A stretch of DNA of 33,501 nucleotides, taken from assembly GCA_003254885.1 (NCBI GenBank), contig QANT01002590.1:1-33501 (forward strand). Reading direction: 5' to 3'. Position 1 is the first letter of the stretch. Every line of letters starts with the position of its first letter. Positions 1 through 10,902 of this stretch are shown piece by piece. A program made the translations under genes and the position numbers. This stretch comes from Purshia tridentata. Taxonomy: Eukaryota; Streptophyta; Magnoliopsida; Rosales; Rosaceae. The notes under the pieces were generated by a model that was given only the letters and a program-made list of their open reading frames with translations, ran no database searches and had not been told where the DNA came from.

Positions 1-1440
1 AGAAAAAAAAAAATAGAAGACGAAGCAAAGCTAAGGTGGGTAAATGGGTACTGCAAGAAAATGAGAGACCCGAGAGCCGAGCACTTTTTGCAGCGTAGTG
101 GACGACGATGATATTATAGAATAGAATATAGAGAGCCCCCAAATCCAATGAGAGAGATTTTTCGGGTCATAAACACAACATTTAATACAAAAATAAAAAT
201 AAAAATCCGCGCTGGAAACACTTTGGCTCCACATTGTCTCGTTCAACGACTCAATTACGCGGCTTTTTTTCGCCCCTCCGTTGCCTGCGAATTTACACGT
301 TGACCCTACTCTTCTACTTTTTTAACTTCATTTAAACCCCTCTTGCACCTAAAATAATTTATGGTTTTTCCCATTTAACAGAAATTTTAGGTACAATAGA
401 GAGCTTTAATTGCATATGCTGTAATTACTTTTCAGTGCAGTAACGTAATGTCCCCACTGAGAGCTTTTTTATAAACAAAATTATAGGCTGTAATTGCATC
501 ACAATCAGTGGCTACTGGCTACTAGTACTGACTAAGATTCTAAATTTAAATATTGGGTTCGAAAATATGGTAATTAATACTGTCAATTTGTCATTGGCTC
601 AATGATTTAACTACCAATTTGGCCAAAAAATAAAAGACTTTAACTGCTAGTACTAGATGACAAAATGGATATCAACAGAAAATAATAAAACCAGAAAGTA
701 GAATGAAGAATTGATGCTCCATTACAGAACTTTTTTGGGTGATAAAGCTAAGAATTCTCCATTCCTATGATAATATATCCAGGGGATAGGATCGGTTGCA
801 AACAGCCTGGTTTTTTTTTTGAATTTTTCAGCTCCAAGTGTTTGGTAGCGTTGCCAAACACTCGGTATTGCCATTTTTTCTTCACCCAAGCGCTTAATAT
901 TTGTTTGTCACTTTTATTTTAAGTTTTATTTCTGAAATTTTGGACTTTGTTTATAATTAAAAAATAATATAAAAAAATTACGAATATTTACAACAGATCC
1001 GTAGTCATATATCTAATTACATGCACTCAATATAAAAAACTTCCACAAAGTGCTTACATCATGAACATCTATTGCATGTGTTTGGAGTTTACATAGTTGG
1101 TTGAGGGAGTGGACATAATTTTATACAGTATAATTTTACAAATCTATACAGTATAATTTTATAATTTTAAATACCAAATAATATGAAAATGTATATTATC
1201 AATACTTGAGAAAAGAAAGAAAATGTCAAATATGGGCCGTATTAATGTATTGCGGACTTTGCTAGCTAATATCCAATGGGTTGGATAAGCAGGGCCCACA
1301 GACAAACATGGATTAATTGCTCTCTCCCTGTCACTGTTGTTTTAACTGAAACATTGTTTGGTCAAAAAAAAAAACTGAAAAATTGAGAGCGCACGCGCTT
1401 GAGACCAACATTATGGCCTTTTATTACCCCAAACCACGAA
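1..1440. other. AT-rich intergenic DNA, no gene recognised
   Basis: No open frame here shows family similarity or splice-consistent continuation. The first 300 bases are less AT-rich and, read on the minus strand, pyrimidine-rich, so they could be the leader or promoter of a gene off the left edge, but nothing proves it. A tiny poly(A) insertion flanked by direct repeats lies at 1344-1385 and is listed separately. Confidence 0.5.
1344..1385 (+). mobile_element. Ultrashort poly(A) insertion with 13-bp direct repeats
   Basis: Direct repeats AACTGAAACATTG (1344-1356) and AACTGAAAAATTG (1373-1385) flank the 16-nt insert TTTGGTCAAAAAAAAA (1357-1372). One mismatch separates the two repeats. The layout is that of target-primed retroposition: target-site duplication, short body, poly(A) tail. 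The body is only 7 nt, so it cannot be assigned to a known SINE or LINE. Similar inserts occur at 14372-14422 and 23744-23796. Confidence 0.5.
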
Positions 1441-1488
1441 ACGCATAATTCGGTCACTGCGTTTTGAACTTTTGACGGATGGGTCGTC

Positions 1489-1529
1489 AACGTCATGTCG
1501 TTTCAGACAAACCAACAACACGACGTCGT
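1489..1529 (+). promoter_or_regulatory. ACGT-core elements upstream of the ARM-like gene
   Basis: AACGTCA at 1489-1495 (TGACGTT on the other strand) and the 10-bp palindrome ACGACGTCGT at 1520-1529 lie 90-135 bases upstream of the ATG at 1623. ACGT cores of this type are bind sites of plant bZIP factors. Position and palindromy are seen directly; function is inference. Confidence 0.3.
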
Positions 1530-1622
1530 TTGTCAAAACGCACCGTTTCCCTCTCCGTTAACCGCAACAGAAGTAGAGAGCACCGATAGAGTTGAGAGCT
1601 TCAAAGGCGAACCGAGTCGAAA

Positions 1623-4600
1623 ATGTCGGAATCGTCCTCAACACTCTACGAGCTTCTGCTCCAGTGAGCTCCAAACTCTCCCTCTCAAAAATTTATTACT
1701 TATTATTATTCTCTAAATTTTTGTCTCATTTTCAGGTCCTCGGAGCCAATCTCCGAATCTCTGAGCAAAGCTCAGTACACTCCACCAGAAAGCACCAACT
1801 TCTCCACGAAAGCCGTACTGGATCCTCTCCTCCCTCACAAAGTAAACCCTAAACTCAACGACACCCAACTCCACACCGCAATCAGGGACTTCACTCTCGC
1901 CTGTGCCTTGCTCTCCTCCTCCCAGTCCTCGACCCACGAGCTCCTCTCATGGATCCCCAAACACCTCCCTTCTGCTGCAGACTTGGCCTTTCACAAACTC
2001 TCCAAAGAATATTCCACGTTTTACAGCGAAAAGAACAACAATAAGGTTGCTGAATTGGGTTTGGATTGTGGTTCGGTTCCCGAGGAAAAGAAGCTGCTAA
2101 TAGAATTGATGCCTGAGGTGCTGCCATTGTTAAAGGACAGGATTAAGGAGAGCTCAATCGATAAGTCGGAGGACTCCGATGAGTTCTCCGCCGCGTCGGC
2201 TAGAGTGCCGGTTGGCTTTGCCATTGTGGCTGCTTATAAGTTTAGGTGGTTTGTTACACAGGTGTGAGTTCATTTTTTTGAGATGGTGGTTTAAAATTTG
2301 GTGGCTTGTCGTTGTCAATGATGTGATTCTGTGTTTCTTGTTTTGCAGATTGATTATCCTCATTTGGGAAAGCTGTGTGCTTTGGTTATTCCTTGTGCGT
2401 TGACAGCTCTCGATCACTGGTCCGCTGAGATCAAAGTATGTGCTTGATGCAAATTCGCTCAGCTTTCGGTTTTCATTGTGTTTAAAATGGCATGAATCAC
2501 TTGCTATGTAATGTAGCATTATTTTCAAGGATTACTAAAGCTTTGTTTATGCTTAAGTTTTTGTTTTCAATTTTATGTTTAGCAAAAATCTCGTTCTTCA
2601 TGTGCTGTGGAAAGACTGAGAAAAAGGAATGTGAAAGATGGAAGAAATGGGAAGTATATATGTGTTGAGGCAGATGTATGATACTCCTTTCCTGTGCCTT
2701 TTTTCAGGGGCAGGGCATGATGAGCTTTATACATATCGTGCAAAATGTATATGCTGCTGAGCTTGGTTGTTATCAAGACGTAATCCTTGATGCATGCTGC
2801 CAGAATATTGCTTCTAGCGATGAGATATGGCATCTTGTGGTGGAGATGTCAGTACTTGCTGTGACTAGTACCCAGAAAAGTAATCCACGTAGTGCATGGT
2901 ATACTTGTTTGTCTAAGTGCTTTGTGATTGTTCATAATTCTTAGTTTTTGTGTGTGTTTCAAAACTGAAGGAACATATTTGAGGTTTATAGTTCTAGTGA
3001 TGGACAGCAACATCTTCATAGAAAGTTGAAAGCATGAAGGAAACACTTGCTGGAACGATGGAGTAGTTTAAGTTTTTGCCTTTGAGATTACTAGATAATT
3101 ATCTCATTCAAGTGGACTGTGGTTATCAAGTTACTTGACTTTGCTCATCCTTAGAAGACACACTAGAGTAGAGTCAGAATTCTTTGCTTGGGTCATGCTG
3201 GTGTGTACCAAATAGAACAAATTTAATGAGTTCATGTACCATTGTGTAAATTGAGTCCTGCAGTTTATTGTTGTTATAATAGTTTAAATGCTGGTGTTAG
3301 TTGCCTGTTTATTAACTCTTCAACCATGAGTCTTAAATTCATAGGTTTTTATTGTCCATTTATCACATTAATTCATAGCCTTCTCAACATTTTCTATAGG
3401 TTTGATAGGATGCTAAACGAGATGTTAAGTCACTTGGAGCGCCAACCTAGGAACAAGGAGCGCCGTATTGCATGGCTTCGTTATATAGAGCCGCTTTTTA
3501 ATGGTGTTGGTCTGGTGTTACTAGCTCATTTCAGGCGCATTTTCTATCTCTTCTTTCTGTGGATGCATGTTGATGATGATGAGACTGTTTTACTGGTGAG
3601 AGCATCTTCCTACTTAAGAATTATATTCTTCTGTGTGTGAGTTTGTGGGTGGGTAGGTGGGTGTAGTGAGTTGTGGTTCGATGTAGTTTTAGTATAAAGT
3701 CAGGCTTTAATCCAGGCCTCCAATGCCATGTTAGTAAGCTTTAGCACCTAGCCTTGGTATCATGGTCAATACTAGGGCTACACTTTGTACAAGTTCTGGA
3801 GATATGGCTTCTCCAGGTGGTCATTTCGTTCTAGTGCTTGTTATATAACTTTGTTATTTATATAATAATTTGAGAAAATTTACTATATTTTTGCAGGTTC
3901 TCAAACAGATTGAAACCATTATGAAATTAACATGGATTAGGAACACACCATATGTGGAAAGGTAAACAACACAATTATGATTTGGGCCCTCACATATGGA
4001 CATATGGTGTACACTAAGGTGTCATTTGGAAGCTAGCTGGAGCATAACATTATACATGGAATCCCTTATCTTTTATTTAAATGAATTCATCGCTTGGTTT
4101 CAGGTTGGTGGATGAACTTGCTGCTTTGTACAAGAAAGCAGCGTTTAAAAAGTCTTGTGAAGGAATTAGAAATCTTGTTATTAGGATACTGATCCTGCTC
4201 CATCAGTAAGGATTATGCCTTCTCCCCATATTCATAGAACAAGTATATGAATTTCGTCCTTGATTATCCTTTATTTATTTCAAATTCTTCTGTAATTCCC
4301 AGATGTAAAGGTCTGCAATTTGAAGCAGCCTGGGGCAAGCACAGAGATGATCCAAACTTGGCTGCCATTGTTCCCTCTTTAGGTGAAAGGAAAACATTAA
4401 CGGTAAAAATTATCTTCAATGCAGAATTTACGTATAATTTCACTGCCTTGAATGCGAAAGCAGGTAGCCATACCTTATAGGCTACTTGATCCAAATGTCT
4501 GGTAGTCAATAATATTATGTGAAACGGTTTGCACTTATGTGGGTGGGGCTGGCTCTGTTCTCTGCTATTTGTCTCAGCTGTTCTTCATGTAAATTTCTCT

Positions 4601-4671
4601 ATAGAGGTGTTTAATGGTGAAAGAATTTTATGTTTATAATTCATGTTGTTGTGATGCAGGTTGTGCAATGA
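1623..4671 (+). CDS. ARM-repeat-type protein, At2g39910-like
   Basis: Nine exons join in frame: 1623-1663, 1736-2261, 2349-2435, 2708-2898, 3400-3595, 3897-3961, 4104-4205, 4303-4402 and 4660-4671, giving 1320 nt and 439 aa. All junctions are GT-AG. The protein starts MSESSSTLYELLLQ and is mostly alpha-helical by composition, with leucine-rich helices such as LMPEVLPLLKDRI and WLRYIEPLFNGVGLVLL. I recognise it as the plant protein annotated in Arabidopsis as At2g39910, an ARM-repeat superfamily protein of unknown biochemical role; no catalytic motif is visible. The last exon adds only Val-Val-Gln and the stop. The start fits because the first exon begins with the family-like MSESSS and lies downstream of ACGT promoter elements. 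The gene model is well supported, the function is not. Confidence 0.85.
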
Positions 4672-4739
4672 TCATGCGTGGGAGGAAGGTTTAGTCTTTT
4701 GTACGGAAGGAGATGATGTGCTGATGTAAATATGATGGG

Positions 4740-5390
4740 GTGTGCCAGATTCAAATCCATTGAATGTGGAAAGCAATTGAACTTTGTTCCTCCTCCTCTC
4801 TGTATATTCATTGGCTCGAGTATGAATCATCTTCATTGTGTTATGAAATTATTTTATTCATATCCTCTTTCCAACTTTCCCATTGCAAACATGGGATTTG
4901 ATTCATTGATAAACTAAATAAATACCCTTTTTGGTCGTTGAACTGGGTTATCAGTCCAAAAGAAAGATGAACACGTATTGTTTTCATCTTTTTTGCCAAA
5001 AATATTAATAAGGTTAAGGCATGATCATTAATAAGGTTTTTTTTTTTAAGCACATCACTAGTAAGCGTTTATCAGTTAGACCTAAATGACATAAATAAAA
5101 TATTTCTACCGCTTTTTAGGAATTAGATCAATCATCTTTGTCAAAATTTCCTCCCAAGATAAACACACTGATGGGTGCCATTCAGCAATGTGAATTAACT
5201 AGAATTCTTACAAGTTTTATTAGAGATAGAATCAATATTATTGGAGCAATGAGCTTCAAACGGAAGTGATACGTTGTTATTGGTCCAGTTTGATTTATTG
5301 GGAGTGGATTGTAATTGTAATAAATAATAAAAAATAAATAAATTGAAAAGAAAAAAGGGGAGGGAAAACTTGAAGAACAAACAGGTCTAG
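4740..5390. other. Intergenic, no gene recognised
   Basis: This stretch holds the 3' flank of the ARM-like gene and AT-rich spacer. The 12-bp sequence ATTAATAAGGTT occurs twice, around 5003 and 5027, the second copy running into a poly(T) tract. No coding signal was found. Confidence 0.4.
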
Positions 5391-5414
5391 TGGGCCTGAT
5401 ACTGATACTGGGCC
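5391..5414 (+). promoter_or_regulatory. Pair of site II (TGGGCC) motifs upstream of the GH17 gene
   Basis: TGGGCC occurs at 5391-5396 and 5409-5414, about 350 bases before the ATG at 5754. Site II motifs (TGGGCY) are bound by TCP factors in plants. The leader from about 5620 to 5753 is pyrimidine-rich, as expected of a plant 5' UTR. Function is inferred from motif and place only. Confidence 0.3.
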
Positions 5415-5753
5415 GAATGCAAGCAAGTCCAGCATTCATCTCTGAGGTGGTCTCAGACGCAACCAAACCATACAGTTCACCGCATACGATAAAATCCCTC
5501 ACCCCAACTAAACAACAAACAGCCTCCTCTGAACTAACCAACACGGAGTGCGCAGTACGCACACTCTTAAACACCTTCCTCTCCCGCGCGCCAAAAGTCC
5601 TCTCAAGTTCAACAGCTTAACTAACTAATAGTCTAATACCCATCTCCTCCGCATCACTCTACTCCGAGTAGTCTCTACGTCTTCTCTCATTTTCAAACCC
5701 CTCCAAGAAATCAAGAAAACTCCCTCCAAAAATTCCCAAACACCACGCCGGCC

Positions 5754-6920
5754 ATGTCGTCCCACTTCTTGCTCTCCCTCGCCGGCCTTCTCTTCACCCT
5801 CTCCCTCCTCCCTGGAAGCACCTCGCTTCCCACCCCCACCACCATCGGCGCCACCTACTCCGCCAACACCGCCTCCACCTACGCCACCCCACCCACCCCG
5901 GAGCGCGTGGCCTCCACCGTCTCCGCCCTCGGCCTCGCCTCCCTCCGCCTCGAAGTCTCGGAGCCCACCCTGGTCCGCGCCTTCCTCTACTCCAACGCCA
6001 CCCTCCTCCTGACCATCCCGAACCAGCTGGTCCCACCCCTCGCCGCCAACCGCTCCAACGCCCTCCGTTGGCTCTACGTCCACGTCGTCCCCTTCTATCC
6101 CCGCACAAAGATCTCCACCATCTCCGTCGGCGATGACCTTCTAGAAGCTTCCCCGGAGCTCGCCAACTTCCTTCTCCCGGCCATCCGAAACCTCCACCTG
6201 GCGCTCCGCGACCTCGGGATTCGCAAGATCTCCGTCTCCACCACCTTCTCCTTCATCAACGTCATCACGACTCCGTTTCCGCCCTCCGCCGCCCAGTTCC
6301 AAGAACCGGCCTCGGAAACCGTTATCAGACCCTTGCTCCAGTTCCTCTGCGACACCAACTCCTCGTTCCTCATCAACCTCTACCCCTACAATCTCTACCG
6401 CCTCCGCAGCGAGATCCCAATCGGGTTTTCTCTGTTTCAGGAGCACCCGTTCAGCTTCCGCGACGATTTGACCACCGGAGTCCGCTACTGGAACCTCTTC
6501 GACATGATGGTCGACGCCGTCATCTCCGCCATGGCCGTCGCCGGCAATGAGGACATTTCGGTCATCGTCACCGAGACCGGGTGGCCCAGCTCCAGCACCG
6601 ACCCGACCGACCTCGACGCCAACCCGGTTTACGCGGAAATGTTCATCAAGGGTTTGCTGAACCACCTGAAATCGGGAAGAGGCACGCCGCTGAGAAGAGA
6701 AGGGGTGGCTGAGGTTTACATCTACGAGCTGATCGATAAGCAAGTTAGGCATGGACGCGATTGGGGGTTACTCTACCCGAATATGACCAAGAAGTACGAG
6801 ATTGAGTTCTCTGGGTCCGATAGCAGAGTTTGGGGGAGCAAAGGTTTCTTGAAGATGGCAGTTGGGCAATTCTTGGTCTTTGTTCTCTTGCGTGGTAATG
6901 TTGCTTTTTCTCTGCTATAG
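5754..6920 (+). CDS. GH17 glucan endo-1,3-beta-glucosidase-like protein, atypical catalytic site
   Basis: A single uninterrupted exon encodes 388 aa. Residues 1 to about 24 form a signal peptide (SLAGLLFTLSLLPGSTS). The GH17 barrel follows: IGATYSAN near residue 31, NLYPYNLYR at 208-216, and the nucleophile motif VTETGWPS with Glu274. The C-terminus (about 365-388) is hydrophobic, suggesting a GPI anchor and a plasma-membrane or wall location; no X8 domain is present. The usual acid/base motif VGNE reads VGDD (125-128), so the proton-donor Glu is Asp128. The conserved F-x-L-F-D/N-E stretch reads YELIDK (324-329), replacing a second conserved Glu. The enzyme may therefore be weak, altered or a glucan-binding pseudoenzyme. 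Codon third positions are strongly C-biased, unlike neighbouring genes. Family assignment is firm, substrate is not. Confidence 0.85.
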   Translation: MSSHFLLSLAGLLFTLSLLPGSTSLPTPTTIGATYSANTASTYATPPTPERVASTVSALGLASLRLEVSEPTLVRAFLYSNATLLLTIPNQLVPPLAANRSNALRWLYVHVVPFYPRTKISTISVGDDLLEASPELANFLLPAIRNLHLALRDLGIRKISVSTTFSFINVITTPFPPSAAQFQEPASETVIRPLLQFLCDTNSSFLINLYPYNLYRLRSEIPIGFSLFQEHPFSFRDDLTTGVRYWNLFDMMVDAVISAMAVAGNEDISVIVTETGWPSSSTDPTDLDANPVYAEMFIKGLLNHLKSGRGTPLRREGVAEVYIYELIDKQVRHGRDWGLLYPNMTKKYEIEFSGSDSRVWGSKGFLKMAVGQFLVFVLLRGNVAFSLL

Positions 6921-8260
6921 GGTCTGGACTGTGATTTGGTTTCGGTTTCAATTCATTGTTAATTAGCTCAGTTTTTGATTCTTGGAGGTGGTGACCTGCA
7001 TTTGACTCTGTCACATAGGTTTGCTGCTTGGCTTTGATTTTTTTGTTTTTTTGGGTATGGATGGTACCTTTTTGCTCTGCAATTAGGAGCATTGTGTCTC
7101 TGTTCTTAGGGGCTTTTTGTATAGGAAATAGTCTTGGTGTTGTAGTCAATAGAACTACTTCTGCTTAAGGTGATTCAACTACATCAAGTTCTATAATGAC
7201 ATTTCAGTATGTTTTGCAGAGGAATTAATGTGAAAATTCATAGTTTATAGTTTTCTATTATTGATTTCACTTACTATCCATCTGTATGGTCTAATTGCTA
7301 AGCTCAAAATTGAAAGTTGGCATATCTTGCTAGGCTGCAAAGCTCAATTGGGGGGAGTTGCAATTTGTGACAAGTTTCTTTTTTTTCTTTTTTTGTTCTG
7401 ATCTTGATTCTTGCTCTTATTCACAACCCTGACAAACCTTGGTAATTAGTCTGAGAGATACTGCAGCGGTGATTGAGCTCATCCCTTACTTTTGGCTCAA
7501 TTTGCTATTTTGCCTATTTGGGTGTCTCAAATTCTATAGGAGAAATTTAACCAGCTATTGGAATGTCTATGCTTGTAAGATCCATCATGCACTTTGTACT
7601 ATTAGTCAATCTAACAAGCTTTTGCAGGAGAAATATACAGACCATATAAAAATTTGGTGCCTTTTTCTTTGTCCTGAATTCCTTATCAATGGTTAATGCA
7701 GTTTCCAATTGAACCCCAAGGCACTGAAGGACATGTCCTGAAGAAAATACAAGCACCCAAATAGAGTTTGTAGAAGTTAATATGATAGCATTATGGGTTT
7801 GATAATATACAGGTTTCCAGCAGTACTTTTCTCTGAGTTTACAATTGGTGATGAAGCATGAAAAACACCCATCAACCCTTTGTGTATGCATGCCAAGTGC
7901 TACCAATTTATTTTCAAACACTGGTTGAACTTACTTTGTTTAACATGGATGGCGTCATATTAAGTTAAAGGGTCTAGTATACATGACCAACTGGTTACGA
8001 GAAAAAAATGTGCATGGAATAGCTTCTTGGGGTAGGGATAAAAATTTTACTGTTACAACAAGTAACAAGTGGGTCCATCAATAACTTTTATTAATTTTTC
8101 GATTTGACCAGTGACATGATTAAACTAAAATAATTATTCGTATATCGACAACACCCATGAGTCATCCATGGACCATGCCCCAGTCCATATAAAGTAATAA
8201 TGAAAACAAGAAATCAGACCAAACAAAAAAAGGAAGAAAGTTGTCGATATATGGGATTGG
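6921..8260. other. 3' flank of the GH17 gene and intergenic DNA
   Basis: T-rich 3' UTR-like sequence follows the GH17 stop to about 7200. Beyond it the open frames are short, lack family similarity and overlap on both strands. No RNA gene or repeat structure was recognised. Confidence 0.4.
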
Positions 8261-8362
8261 TGGGCTTATTGTGAAAATTGTTCGAGTTAGTGGCCCATGT
8301 TCTTGGGTTTCGACCTATTGTAAAGCCCAAAGAGAATTAAAGATAGTCTACTGGGTGGGCCA
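8261..8362 (+). promoter_or_regulatory. Cluster of four site II (TGGGC/GCCCA) motifs
   Basis: Motifs lie at 8261-8265 (TGGGC), 8293-8297 (GCCCA), 8325-8329 (GCCCA) and 8356-8360 (TGGGC). They sit just before a probable noncoding first exon of the Myb/SANT-like gene, which seems to end at the donor CGCAG|GTATGG near 8466. Site II clusters are typical of promoters of growth and translation-related plant genes and are bound by TCP factors. The leader intron (about 8467 to about 9220) is inferred. Confidence 0.4.
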
Positions 8363-9320
8363 TCCTTTTCAAGCTTCACAAAACACTTCTCTTCTCACTG
8401 CGTTCATCTTCTTTCCAAAGATTATAAGCAACTCCAAAGGACTACTGCGGCCCTTTATAATCGCAGGTATGGGATATCTCTATTTTTCAATTTAATTGCA
8501 TTAGTATTAATCCAATTTATATCGTTGAATTCTATGGTAGATTCACACCACACGCGATTTGAGTATATATGAATGTACGTAAAGTTGAGAATTTTTTGTA
8601 AATTTTATGACTTGGAGAGGCCCTGAAGTCCCTTCTGAGGTTCTGCTTTCGTGTAATCCCTGTGCCTCGGAGGGCGTTCTTGTTTGATTTCATCTGGGTT
8701 TTCTGCTTAATACATTTTAAGACTTTCATGTAGTATCTATGCAATGTACAATTAGAAATTTGGGCCATTAATTTAATTGGCTGTAGCTATGAGGTACATT
8801 CTTTCGTTTAATCTTTATACTAATGTTTGGTTGCTGGGAAACGGTACAAGTATATCCACTAAATGAGCTGTTATCAATAAAAAAATCAACTGTAAAGTAT
8901 GCTTTACTATAATTGAGTTAAGAAGGTTTTGTACTGTATATATGAGCCCCAGTTGGAAGAACACAAACAGTTGTTTGTGTGGATACCTGTAATTTTTCTT
9001 GTTGACAAGCTCTCTAATTGACTTGCAACTTTGCAAGATACATTTCTTTTTTATCTTCTTAATTACTTTTAAAATATTTCCCAATTTTACAAAGTACTTC
9101 TTCATCTTAAATACATTTTTTTTTTTTTAATAAGAAGTCTACACTTCATGTTTTGAACTGTGAATTTATTTGTCTTTATTTCTTTTTCGGGTATTCAAAA
9201 CTGTATGCAATGTATGCAGAACTGCCTTCCCACTGCCTTTAAGCCTTTACGTCTCCCTACATAACAAGGGTGCACACAGAGTCTTTTAACTTTAATGAAC
9301 TAACCTGGCATTCTTAAAAA

Positions 9321-9350
9321 ATGGCAGAACAGTTGGAATTGAGTAAATGA
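9321..9350 (+). promoter_or_regulatory. Upstream ORF overlapping the start of the Myb/SANT-like gene
   Basis: ATG at 9321 opens a nine-codon frame (MAEQLELSK) that stops with TGA at 9348-9350. The main ORF begins ATGATG at 9347, so stop and start overlap as ATGA. If the leader includes 9321, ribosomes must re-initiate or leak past this uORF to make the main protein. Confidence 0.45.
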
Positions 9351-10902
9351 TGTTTAGCTCATCAACACCAAAAGCCACTTGGTCGCCTGTGCACAGGAAA
9401 ATATTTTTTGATCTTTGTCTAGAAGAGATATCTCAAGGGAATAAGCCAGAGACACATTTTACTAAGGAGGGTTGGAGGAATCTTATTGAATCATTCCACG
9501 AAAAGACTGGTGTAAGGTATACTAAGAAACAAATGAAGAATCATTGGGATTTCACCAAGAAACAGTGGAAAGTCTGGATTAAGCTAATTGCCGAAGGTAG
9601 TATGAAATGGGATCCAAGAACCAACAAATTTGGTGCCAGCATAGAAGATTGGGCTAACTATATACAGGTATGCTTACTCACAGTAGCTAATGCTGTACAG
9701 TTGAGGAAAGATTCTAGTGAGGTTCTTGAATCTGGATTAATAATAGCAAGTGCTTTGTAACAGGTAAACCCAGAAGCTGCACAATTTCAGTATAAAGAAC
9801 TCCCGTTCCCTGATAAATTGGAACTTATTTTTGCTGGAACTATTGATTCTCAAGGCATGGAAATTTCTAGTTCTCGTAAGAGGCAAACTAATAGCTGGGA
9901 CGCCCCCCTTTTGCACTCAGAAGAACAAGAGATAGAGACTGTGGAGGGGGAAGACGAGCATCTTTTTGATGCTATTCCATTACGGAGTGCTGAAATGGTT
10001 CAGTCTAAACACCGTAGAACAGCTGCAAGTGAACAGAGTATATCTAGCTCATCCCATACAAAGGCAAAGGCTGTTTGGACACCTGCAATCCACAGAGTAT
10101 TTCTTGATCTATGTCTAGAAGAGACATTAAAGGGGAATAAACCTGGGACACATTTTACCAAGGACGGTTGGAGGACAATTGTTGAATCCTTTCAACAAAA
10201 AACTGGCCTTACTTATAATAGGTTACAGTTAAAGAATCATTGGGATATCACTAAGGAACAGTGGAAAGTCTGGTGTAAGCTAATTGGTACAAGCAGCATG
10301 GGTTGGGATCCAAACACCAAACGATTTGGAGCAAATGAAGAAGATTGGACCAACTACTTAGAGGTATGGTATACAACTGACGGTACCTACATAGCTGTAT
10401 AATTGAAAATTAGGGGGAACTTCTTAATGACATCTGGTTGGTAAAGCATGTTGGTTTTGTTTTGTTACAGGCAAACCCGGAAGCTGCACCGTTCCGCTTT
10501 AAGGAACCTCAATCCACCGACAAACTGGAAACCATATTTGATGGAACAACAGTTACTGGAGAGACAGAACCTCTTGCTAGGTATAGGAAGTGCAATGATA
10601 ATTCGAGTGCATCTGTTTTGCATATAGAAGAAGCAGACATCGTGAACCGAGAAGGGAACGTTGAGCATCTTGATGCTGTAACAGTTGCCTTTCCACAATG
10701 CAAGGTCACTTATAGTATTGGGGATTGCATTAACTGTCTTGATGCCATGGAGGAAGTAGTACAAGGAAGCGATCTGTATTTGTTTGCATTAGATGTATTC
10801 CTGAAAAGGGAATACAGGGAAATTTTTCTTCAACTGAAAAAGCCCAGTGTAAGGATTGCATGGTTGCAGCGGCTGCAATCAGTTGGTCCGCCTTTGTTAT
10901 AG
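9347..10902 (+). CDS. L10-interacting-MYB (LIMYB)-like protein with two Myb/SANT-like domains
   Basis: Exons 9347-9667, 9764-10363 and 10471-10902 join in frame to 450 aa. Both introns are phase 0. Domain 1 (about residues 10-105) begins ATWSPVHRKIFFDLCLEE; domain 2 (about 210-306) begins AVWTPAIHRVFLDLCLEE. Each is a Myb_DNA-bind_3-type trihelix-like unit with the LKNHWD/MKNHWD and KFGA/RFGA blocks, and each is followed after an intron by a V/A-NPEAA segment. A conserved C-terminal helical region (about residues 395-445, IGDCINCLDAMEEV to IAWLQRL) is shared by plant LIMYB-like proteins. The protein is probably a nuclear DNA-binding regulator. Some family members bind ribosomal protein L10; that partner is not shown here. 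The start at 9347 is chosen because ATG 9321 runs into a stop. Confidence 0.85.

Noticed and set aside
606..645. TTTGGCCAAAAAA between two TTTAACT copies as another insertion
   Set aside because: The repeats are only 7 bp in AT-rich DNA and extra bases lie on both sides, so chance is a good explanation.
1495..1852. Plus-strand open frames overlapping the first ARM-like exons
   Set aside because: They run through intron 1 in frames other than the real one; the spliced frame starting at 1623 accounts for the coding signal.
4991..5050. Repeat ATTAATAAGGTT with a poly(T) tract as a retroposon
   Set aside because: The poly(T) lies outside the repeats, not between them, so the order does not fit a target-site duplication.
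5625..6752. Long minus-strand open frames opposite the GH17 gene (up to 203 aa)
   Set aside because: They are Gly/Arg/Glu-rich shadows produced by the C-rich codon bias of the plus-strand gene and match no family.
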